A DNA stretch of 14,895 nucleotides. It comes from Candidatus Sulfotelmatobacter sp. (GTDB taxonomy: Bacteria > Acidobacteriota > Terriglobia > Terriglobales > Acidobacteriaceae). A program made the translations under genes and the position numbers. The stretch's first letter is position 1; the number at the start of each line of letters is the position of its first letter. Shown here piece after piece: positions 7,388 through 14,400 of the stretch. The stretch covers positions 1 through 14,895 of the forward strand of contig JASHTD010000469.1 in assembly GCA_030040725.1 (NCBI GenBank), read 5' to 3'. Under the pieces are notes generated by a model. That model made no database searches. It worked only from the letters and a program-made list of their open reading frames with translations, and was not told the origin of the DNA.

Positions 7388-7494
7388 AGTGACCACTCCC
7401 TCTTGGAATTGAGGCGAACAGCAGTGTTAGAAATTGGGGGGACAGAACGTCAGGCGAACCTGCAAAGCAAACTCCGATGCTGCAAAGCGCTCGG

Positions 7495-8589
7495 CTACGC
7501 GTTGCCGTCGGGCGACTTGCGCCCGGAGGCAACATCGCTCACAACTCGGCTGAAACCTTGTAACTGCGTCGCAATCTGTTGCATGTAGGCTTTTGCTTCG
7601 GCCGGGCTCAGCGCCTGATGGGCCTTTCGACCGTTTCCGGATGCTCCTCCGGAATGTGCAGCCGTATCGGAAGCAACGGTCACAGCTTCGTTCGATGGCA
7701 TCGCCGAAGCAATGGCCTCCTGCGAAAAAATCTGCGATGCTCCCGGCCCATAGGGTGGAGTCTGCGGAGCGTGCGAAGTGTGTTGCGTGATATCGAGATC
7801 ATTTACAACTTCATCCACGACTTCGCTGTCGATCACTTTCTTCTGCAACGCGCAGCCCAGCGAAAGGCAATTGAAACAAAGATTGTTGATGTTGCGCGGG
7901 ATGCCGGAGGTGAAGTCGGCAACGCGCAACAGCGCGTCGGGAGTGAACATCGGACCACCCTGGTAGCCGACTTTGCGAAGCCGGTGGTGAATGTATTTAT
8001 CGGTTTCTTCGAACGAAAGCGGCTTCAGGCCGGTCATCAGCGATACTCTTTGCCGAAGCTGCAACATTCCTGGGCGTGCCAGTTTGTCGGCCAGTTCGGG
8101 CTGTCCGGCAAGAATGATCTGCATCAACTTGGCCCGGGGAGTTTCGAAGTCGGAAAGCAGCCGCACGGTCTCAAGCACGGACGGCTCCAGGTTCTGAGCT
8201 TCGTCGATCACGACGATAAAGCGATTTCCCGCGCGAGCTCCCTGCAATAAACGCTTGTTGAACTCTTCATGCATGCGCACGAAATCCTGATCGTCGGATT
8301 CATAACCCAATTCCGCAAGCAGGAAGCGCATGAACTCTCGCGAGTTGCACTGCGTCTGGAACAGGAAGGCGGTGCGGGCGGAAGAGCGGAATTTCTCGAG
8401 CAGGTGAAACAGCAGAGTGGTCTTGCCCATTCCCGGAGGGGCAATGAGGCCGATGAAGCCGCGGCCTGCCTCGATCCCATAAACCATGGACGCCAGCGCC
8501 TCACGGTGCGCCGGGCTGAGATATAAGAATCGTGGGTCTGGAGTAACCCCGAATGGCTGTTCCCTTAAACCGTAATAGCTTAAAAACAT
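7495..8589 (-). CDS. ExeA-like AAA ATPase of an exopolysaccharide locus
   Basis: A 364-residue AAA ATPase. The N terminus MFLSYYGLREQPFGVTPDPRF is the typical ExeA / 'general secretion protein A' opening. Walker A is APPGMGKTT (residues 50-58), Walker B is VVIDEAQNL (126-134), and sensor-type segments follow (LAGQPEL 160-166, SGIPRNINNLC 228-238). This matches the ATPases found beside exosortase/PEP-CTERM polysaccharide genes, whose exact role is unsettled; energising or regulating export is often suggested. After about residue 268 comes a 95-residue Ser/Ala/Gly/Pro-rich tail with a short helix (AEAKAYMQQIATQLQGF, 330-346) and no OmpA, SPOR or peptidoglycan-binding domain that I recognise. 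An AGAGGA lies seven bases before the ATG. It sits 30 bases after the Wzz-like gene. No exosortase is visible in the window. Confidence 0.88.
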   Translation of the reverse strand: MFLSYYGLREQPFGVTPDPRFLYLSPAHREALASMVYGIEAGRGFIGLIAPPGMGKTTLLFHLLEKFRSSARTAFLFQTQCNSREFMRFLLAELGYESDDQDFVRMHEEFNKRLLQGARAGNRFIVVIDEAQNLEPSVLETVRLLSDFETPRAKLMQIILAGQPELADKLARPGMLQLRQRVSLMTGLKPLSFEETDKYIHHRLRKVGYQGGPMFTPDALLRVADFTSGIPRNINNLCFNCLSLGCALQKKVIDSEVVDEVVNDLDITQHTSHAPQTPPYGPGASQIFSQEAIASAMPSNEAVTVASDTAAHSGGASGNGRKAHQALSPAEAKAYMQQIATQLQGFSRVVSDVASGRKSPDGNA

Positions 8590-8619
8590 CCCCGAGTCCT
8601 CTTTCCGATAACTCCAACC

Positions 8620-10236
8620 CTACCGCTGGTAATCCATGTTTTCCGAATCGTAAGGCGTGCCGGCTTCTTCGGAAACTGGAACCGCAATCTGCCCAGTTCC
8701 GTTTCCGTTTCCGTTGCCGTCAAAGATGTGCGCGCTGCCATTGCCGTTTCCGTTGGTGCTGTACAGCGGAACCGAAGCCAATACCGGAATCTTCAGCTCT
8801 GACAAAACCTCGGACGGCGTTCGGAACGAGGAATCCAGATACTCCTGCGCAAATACCAAGCCGGTGCTCAGCACCAGAGCCAGCAGAAAACCAGCCACAC
8901 TGAAAAGCGCCGCGGAGCGCACCGGGTTGATCGGAACCGTCGGCTGCTGCACCATGCCGACGTTCAGAATGCGGGTGCGGTCCAGCGCCTCCTCGATGCG
9001 CGCCTCTTCCCGTTTGTGCAGGTATAGCAGGTAATTGTCTTCGTTAGCCTTGGCTTCGCGCAGCAGATCCTGTTGCAACAGGCCGGCTTCTTCAAGCTTT
9101 TGTGCTTTGGTCTGGTAGAGAGCCACGATCGCTTGCGTGGCGGCAGCCCGCGCCTGCAGGGCGCTATAGTCTGACTTCGCCTTGGCCAGTTCTTCGTTGA
9201 TCCAGGAATAGGTAGGATTGCGATCGGTCGTTTGCTCTTTCAGAGGCTTCGCTTGCTCGGCTGTGATTGCGGAGCGCGTGTCGGCAATCTCTTTGTCGAC
9301 TTCCTGCACCAGACGATATCCCGGCTGATACTTGGTCAACAGTTCGGTCCGCTTCAGTTCCAGAGTCATCAGAGTGCTTTTCAGTTGCTGCAGTACCGCC
9401 CCGTCATCGCTTTCTCGAACCGCGGTCGTCAGGCGATCCGGGGTCAATCCCGATTGCTTCTCGAGGTTGGCGATCTTTTGCTCGGTTGCGGCCATTTCCG
9501 CGCGCGTCGATTCCAGGGTCGCCGCAAATTCATTCAGCTTCTGCAGGGTGATGTCCCGTGCCACTTGCGGCGCAACTCCGCCCTGCTCCTCCGCGAAGTT
9601 CTTCAGCTGGTCCTCTGCCTGATCCAACTCATGCTTGTAGCGATTGGTTTCCTGGTCAAAAAATGCCAGTTGCCCGGCGGGACGCTGAATGGAGACGTGC
9701 TTGTCGATATACGCGTTTATGACATTGTTGAGCACGAAGGCTGAGAATTTTGGATTGCCCGCCGCATAGCGCAGCTCAATCACGTCCGTCTTTTTGACCG
9801 GCTCAACCACCAGGTGTGAACGCAGGCTCTCGACCGCCTTGGTAATCTTGGCATCCGGGCTGGTTTGGATTCCAATAAACGACAACAGGGATTTCTTGTT
9901 CTCCAGGCCGGAATCGATCACAGCCTTGCGCAGCACATCTTCGCTGGTGATCAGGCTCGCCTCAGAGTTGATTTCCTCCTCCGTGACATCTTCCCTCACC
10001 TGCATGGGGTCGGTTTTTCCCGCAGTCACCACCGGATCGACGCGCTCACGCTTCACCAGAATCTCGCTCTTCGACTCGTAGCTTGGCGGAACAATAAACA
10101 TGGCCACGATGCTCCCGGCGAATACCGCGCAGAAGCACAGCAGAAACGACCGCTTGTGGCGGAACCCGACGGCCAGCAAATCGCGCAGCGTGAAGTTGAA
10201 TCCGCCCGCCGCTGTCGTAAACTCGTGTTCTTTCAT
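8620..10236 (-). CDS. Wzz/GumC-type polysaccharide chain-length determinant without a kinase domain
   Basis: A 538-residue inner-membrane co-polymerase. There is a membrane helix near residues 30-49, the Wzz N-terminal signature around SYESKSEILV (52-61), a long periplasmic coiled-coil-rich region (about 190-420) and a second membrane helix near 441-463 preceded by a Pro-rich segment QPTVPINPVR (431-440). The cytosolic tail starts like the linker to a tyrosine kinase (LKIPVLASVPLYS) but contains no Walker motifs. It ends in Gly-Asn repeats (NGNGNG at 495-500, GNGNGNG at 507-513) and a tip with two Tyr (529, 536). Such proteins set polymer length and bridge polymerase and exporter. I chose the ATG at 10236 because GGAG lies six bases upstream; an upstream TTG at 10272 would give 12 extra residues. 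It follows the export gene by 53 bases. Confidence 0.88.
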   Translation of the reverse strand: MKEHEFTTAAGGFNFTLRDLLAVGFRHKRSFLLCFCAVFAGSIVAMFIVPPSYESKSEILVKRERVDPVVTAGKTDPMQVREDVTEEEINSEASLITSEDVLRKAVIDSGLENKKSLLSFIGIQTSPDAKITKAVESLRSHLVVEPVKKTDVIELRYAAGNPKFSAFVLNNVINAYIDKHVSIQRPAGQLAFFDQETNRYKHELDQAEDQLKNFAEEQGGVAPQVARDITLQKLNEFAATLESTRAEMAATEQKIANLEKQSGLTPDRLTTAVRESDDGAVLQQLKSTLMTLELKRTELLTKYQPGYRLVQEVDKEIADTRSAITAEQAKPLKEQTTDRNPTYSWINEELAKAKSDYSALQARAAATQAIVALYQTKAQKLEEAGLLQQDLLREAKANEDNYLLYLHKREEARIEEALDRTRILNVGMVQQPTVPINPVRSAALFSVAGFLLALVLSTGLVFAQEYLDSSFRTPSEVLSELKIPVLASVPLYSTNGNGNGSAHIFDGNGNGNGTGQIAVPVSEEAGTPYDSENMDYQR

Positions 10237-10289
10237 TTCCATCTCCTGTATCGGAAAGCACCGCGCTCGCAATCGTCCAGACGCCCCAC

Positions 10290-10997
10290 TTAGTTGATCT
10301 GCCGGTAAGCGCCCAACCCGGAGTTCGGAACAAACGGTTTTATCTTCGAGATAAAGTTCTTGGGAACAACCACCATATCCCCGGAACGAAGGGTCGGATC
10401 CTCATGCAGGTCTCGGCGTTTTTCCATGTCCTTGATGTTGAAGAGCTTGGCCGAGAGCCATTGGTCGTTCACGCGCCGGAACAGCAGCACTTGCGAATGC
10501 TTGGCGCTATCCGTAAAACCGCCGGCGATCGCTACCGCTTCGGTCAATGTCACTTCGCCACGCATGTCGTACCTTCCGGGATGCCCGACCTGTCCGTCGG
10601 CAATGAAATATGGCTTAGCAAAATCCTTGAGCACCACTGAAATCAGCGGTTCGTTCAATATCTTGCCGTACGCCACGCGCAAGGTTTGCGTCACTTGAGG
10701 AACTGTCTGGCCCTCAACGTGAATATCCCCAATGGCCTTCAGCGCCACGTATCCATCCGGTTGAATGATCACCGTCTGATTGAATTCCGGGCTCAGTTCG
10801 AAAGCGATGTCAAACGAATCTCCCGCCGCCAGCCGGTACCGCTCATTGCGCTGCTGCAGCTGAGGAGTGCTGGATTGAGACGTAGTGGTTGTCTCCGCAC
10901 TCGGCACTTCGGCAGCTTGAAGATTCGGCTGCTGCGCCACAGCGGCCAGCGCCGAGAACATCAATAATGCGGTTGCAAAACCAACTGCTCTCTTCAT
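10290..10997 (-). CDS. Polysaccharide export protein (Poly_export plus SLBB), Wza-like
   Basis: A 235-residue exported protein. A clear signal peptide (basic MKR, hydrophobic core to about residue 20, cleavage probably after AVA at 21) is followed by a Ser/Thr/Gln-rich linker, then a Poly_export domain (YRLAAGDSFDIAF 54-66; VIIQPDGYVALKAIGDI 76-92) and one SLBB domain (YFIADGQVGHPGRYDM 130-145; TLTEAVAIAGGF 150-161; LRSGDMVVVP 203-212). No lipobox Cys is present, unlike E. coli Wza, and the protein is shorter with a single SLBB domain, so it may be periplasmic or need a separate outer-membrane pore. The ATG at 10997 has GGGAGG nine bases upstream; a longer TTG start at 11048 is unlikely. It is the first gene after the 430-base gap and so probably the first of the polysaccharide operon. 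Confidence 0.9.
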   Translation of the reverse strand: MKRAVGFATALLMFSALAAVAQQPNLQAAEVPSAETTTTSQSSTPQLQQRNERYRLAAGDSFDIAFELSPEFNQTVIIQPDGYVALKAIGDIHVEGQTVPQVTQTLRVAYGKILNEPLISVVLKDFAKPYFIADGQVGHPGRYDMRGEVTLTEAVAIAGGFTDSAKHSQVLLFRRVNDQWLSAKLFNIKDMEKRRDLHEDPTLRSGDMVVVPKNFISKIKPFVPNSGLGAYRQIN

Positions 10998-11047
10998 CTC
11001 TAACTGCCTCCCGACTCCCGAACGAGAGTTCACGAAGAAACCCAACA

Positions 11048-11077
11048 ATTGTATGCCCGATGAATCCCTTTGAATAA
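11048..11077 (-). promoter_or_regulatory. Candidate sigma-70-type promoter of the export gene
   Basis: On the minus strand, TACAAT (11053-11048) matches the -10 consensus at five of six bases. TTATTC lies 18 bases upstream; an alternative TTCAAA lies 15 bases upstream. Both -35 elements are weak. The -10 box is about 50 bases before the ATG at 10997, which leaves room for a short leader and the GGGAGG site. This is a pattern match only. Confidence 0.35.
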
Positions 11078-11088
11078 AAACAGCGAGT
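11067..11088. repeat. 22-base direct repeat, copy 1
   Basis: Nineteen of 22 bases match the copy at 11146-11167. The core is ATAAAAAC (11074-11081). It overlaps the candidate -35 region, which suits a regulator-binding box. Confidence 0.5.
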
Positions 11089-11132
11089 TAAAAATCCGTT
11101 CGCCCTGGCTTTTCTACAGCTCCGCCCTCTCA

Positions 11133-11146
11133 GTCACATTTGTGAC
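11133..11146. promoter_or_regulatory. Perfect 6-bp inverted repeat GTCACA-TT-TGTGAC, possible operator
   Basis: GTCACATTTGTGAC is perfectly symmetric around TT. Its half-sites TCACA/TGTGA are those of CRP sites, but in the reverse order and with a 2-base spacer, so it is not a standard CRP site. It abuts repeat copy 2 and lies about 80 bases upstream of the candidate -10 box. Confidence 0.4.
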
Positions 11147-11167
11147 CTTTGGATAAAAACGGCGACT
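11146..11167. repeat. 22-base direct repeat, copy 2
   Basis: Differs from copy 1 at three positions and lies 79 bases from it. A third copy of only the core ATAAAAAC is at 11200-11207, 47 bases further upstream of the operon. Confidence 0.5.
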
Positions 11168-11197
11168 AGCGCGGACCCGCCCACCGCGGTCCTGAAT

Positions 11198-11218
11198 CGA
11201 TAAAAACCTGATTTATCG
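11198..11218. promoter_or_regulatory. Inverted repeat CGATAAA-N7-TTTATCG
   Basis: Seven-base perfect arms around a 7-base spacer, overlapping the third ATAAAAAC core. The size and symmetry fit a dimeric regulator's operator. No known regulator is assigned. Confidence 0.4.
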
Positions 11219-11319
11219 GGGGGATCTTTAAAGCGTCTAAGTAACGGGCGACAAAACAGCTTGCCCCAGTTGCAGCAAGAATATCGGCGAGTGCATATTC
11301 CTGCAAGTGGACAAAAGCC

Positions 11320-11339
11320 CTAGAGGAAAAAGACTCTAG
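11320..11339 (-). terminator. Weak hairpin after the peptide synthetase gene, possible terminator
   Basis: CTAGAG and CTCTAG arms enclose an 8-base loop; on the minus strand the loop is TCTTTTTC and the tail is GGGCTTTTG. It lies about 90 bases past the synthetase stop. The stem is short and the T-run poor, so termination is only possible. Confidence 0.25.
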
Positions 11340-11427
11340 CCTTCCTTGCTCGCCAAGATGGCTTCGTATCCTATTGAATAGATGCGGCTTATTTAACCGT
11401 ATTCCAGAAATCCATGGCTTTCAGAAT

Positions 11428-14400
11428 TCATTGGCCGCCCAGATACTCCTGCACCATGGCAGCCAGCACGCCCACACAAGGTTCGTCGAAGAGGTAAGCG
11501 TGATCTCCCTGGATGCGGCGAAAATCCATGGCGTCGACCAAACCTTCCCAGCCCAGACGAAATTCGAAGTACGGGCTCTGCGGCCATTCGCTGGATTGCA
11601 AGAGCACAATCTTTCCCGGGTAGGGCTTCGGTTCATATTGACTGAACGCGGGATGAATAATCGAATCGGTATTTTTGAAATCATCTCCGCGATCTTTGCG
11701 ATCTGCAGTCAGTCGCCACGTGATGCGTTCAATCTTTCTCCGTGCTTCTTCCAGGCGCTCGCGCAAATAGCTCGTGGTCTCGTTCGCATCCATGCGCACC
11801 AGGTTGGCCAGATGGTATTTAATACGCGCGGTATAGCGTCCATCCCTAAACGGATTCTTGTAGTAAGCGTGATTGTGCGCGTCCACCATCGCCAGCAGTG
11901 CGACCGTCTGCCCGCTGCGCACAAGCTGCTGAGCAACCTCATAGGCGATCACTGCATTTACGCACAAGCCGGCCAGATGATAAGGGCCTTCCGGTTGTTC
12001 TTCGCGTATCGCTTCCAGCAGATAGGCGGCGATGTCTTCCAGGCGATGCGGCGCCGGCAGCTTGATCCCGTCGGCATAGGGCAGGTCAACCCCGAGGAAA
12101 GGGCGTTTCGATCCCAGCTTTTGCGCCAGCAAGCGGAAGCGCGGCCCGCCGCGGATCCAGAACAGCGGCGGCAAGGTGCCCTTTCTCTGGATCGGAACAA
12201 TCGCCCGTACGCGCAAGCTCTCGCGGCCACTACGCAGAGCGAGTGCCATCTTCTCGACCGTGGGAGATTGGAAAATGAAAGCCGGCGACAGAGTGGTCTG
12301 AAATTCCTTCTCGATCCGCAGCAAAAGTTTTGCCGCCAGCAGTGAGTGACCGCCCAGTTCAAAGAAATCCTGCCTCACGTCATCACTGCCAGCCTTCAGA
12401 ACATCTTTCCAGATCGCAAGCAGCCGCTGCTCGATTTCATCTCGCGGGCGAACCGCCTCATCCGCGTAATCGGCACTGAGTTCCATCCCAGCCAATTTCT
12501 GCCGATCGATTTTTCCGTTCGCAGTGCGCGGAAGAGTATCGAGAAAAACGAATTTCGCGGGAACCATGTACGCGGGCAGCCGGCCTCGCAAGAACTCGCG
12601 TAATTCTGCCGCGGAGACCGAATCGTCGGAGTGCGCGGCCAGAAACGCAACCAGCATTCCGTTCTCCGCCGATTGCAACTTGGCCAGAACTGCCGCTTCG
12701 CGCACCGCAGGATGCCGGCTTAGCGCCGCCTCGACTTCATCAAGCTCGACACGCTGCCCCCTGATTTTCACCTGCTGATCGCTGCGTCCGAGAAATTCAA
12801 TATCGCCATTCGGCAGATAGCGCGCCAGGTCGCCCGTGCGATACAGCTTCGCTTCTGCGTTTGCCGTAAAGCGATCTTTAACAAAATGTCTCTCAGTCAG
12901 CGCGGGCTGTTTCAGATATCCCTGCGCCACTCCTTCGCCGCCAATGAAGAGTTCTCCGGGAACGCCGATGGGTACAGGTTCCAGGTTCGCGTCGAGGATG
13001 TAAACGCGCGTGTCGGCGACAGGACGCCCGATCGGAACGCTGGTCTCGCCGCTCCCCGGTTCGCACTCGAAAACCGTACTCCACACCGTCGCCTCGGTCG
13101 GCCCGTATTCGTTGAACAGTGACGCCTGCGGTGCGATTTCGTAGTGCAGATTTACCAGCTGCCGGCTGCACGCTTCCCCGGCCACAATCACCGACCGCAA
13201 GCTGCGAAGAGCAGCAGGATCAGCCCCGTTCAAAATTTCCCCATAAAGGCTGGGAACCGCGAGCAAGTGGGTTATTTTCCGCTCGGAAATCAGATCTCTG
13301 AGTTGTTCGCCTTCCCAGCGAAAACCACGGGGCGGAATAATCAGCTCTCCTCCCGTGCAAAGCGTATGAAAGATGCCAGCCACCGAGCTATCGAAACTGT
13401 AAGAAGAAAGCAGCAGGAATCTTTCTGGGGGCTCTTTGTAATAATGGAGACGGGTACGCGTCGAATACGCGAGATTGCGGTGCGTGATTTGCACACCTTT
13501 CGGCGCGCCGGTCGAACCGGATGTATAGAGAATGTAAGCCAGATCTCCTTCGTCGCAATTCGCCAGCCTGGGTTCGGTGCGCGGATGCTCAACATCGCCA
13601 GCAAGAACTTCATCGATCAGAAGCTTCTGCGCGTCGCACGAAAGTTTTTCCCCGATAGAATCTTTTTGCGTAACCAGCACTTTCGGATCGCAATCCGCCA
13701 GAATCAGCTCCAAACGCTGACTCGGGTTTGCCGGATCAAGCGGAACGTAAGCTCCGCCGGACTTGATCACCGCTAAAATGGCAATGATCATCTCGACGGA
13801 GCGATCCAGGCAAAGAGCCACGGGAACATTTGCCCCCACTCCTTGCGCTTTCAGGCGACGCGCCAGCTCCGCTGCGCGCCGGTCGAGCTCGGCATATGTC
13901 AATTCCTTCGAACCACAGAGCACGGCCATTGCGTCCGCTCTGGTTTCCGCTTGCTCATGAAACAGGTCGAGAACCATGACCGGCTCTCCCGGCAGCGCCG
14001 TGTCATTCCACTCGATCAGCAGCTTGCGGCGCTCGCTCGAAGTAATAATCGGCAACTGGCTGATTAGAGCTTCCGGATGATCGACAATCGATTTCAGCAG
14101 CGTTTCCCAATGTCCCGCGATCCGTTGCACCGTTTCGGCATCGAAGCGCGCAATATCGTAAATCAGCCGGCACAGAAGCCCTTCGCTCCGGTCATCGAGG
14201 ACCATGCAGAACTCGAATTTCGTGGCTCCGGTTTCGACGTCGATGCAGGTCAGATCCCATTCCTTCCCTACCGGTGGCAGCGGCGGCTCGAGCGAAAACA
14301 GAATCTGGAACAAGGGGTTGCGATTGGCTGTGCGCTCCGGATGCAGCTCCGCGACCAGCCGGTCCAGCGGCACCTCGTCATGCGAGAGCGCCTCCAGCGT

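Larger units (their letters stand above)
10998..11427. promoter_or_regulatory. 430-base intergenic region, probable control region of the polysaccharide operon
   Basis: No convincing gene lies here on either strand. It separates the peptide synthetase from the export gene and is A/T-richer in patches than the flanking coding DNA. It holds a candidate promoter, two near-identical 22-base repeats plus a third partial copy of their core, and four small inverted repeats. I found no convincing sigma-54 element (GG-N10-GC) in the part I read on the minus strand. I take it as the main regulatory region for the downstream operon; that is inference. Confidence 0.6.

Noticed and set aside
7460..7488. 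Two copies of CTGCAAAGC 20 bases apart as an operator
   Set aside because: Only two short copies, both directly after the ATPase stop and far from a promoter-like sequence; chance is a good explanation.
8695..8765. CRISPR-like or tandem-repeat array
   Set aside because: The repeated short units are Gly-Asn codons inside the Wzz-like reading frame, with no uniform repeat and spacer structure.
8620..8800. Tyrosine kinase domain fused to the Wzz-like protein
   Set aside because: No Walker A, A' or B motif follows the second membrane helix; the protein ends about 75 residues later in Gly-Asn repeats.
11133..11146. CRP-binding site
   Set aside because: The half-sites are in reversed order with a 2-base spacer, not TGTGA-N6-TCACA.
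11374..12345. Long plus-strand open frame of 323 residues
   Set aside because: It lies opposite the thioesterase and carrier-protein coding of the synthetase, whose domains are unmistakable; the plus-strand product has no recognisable motif.
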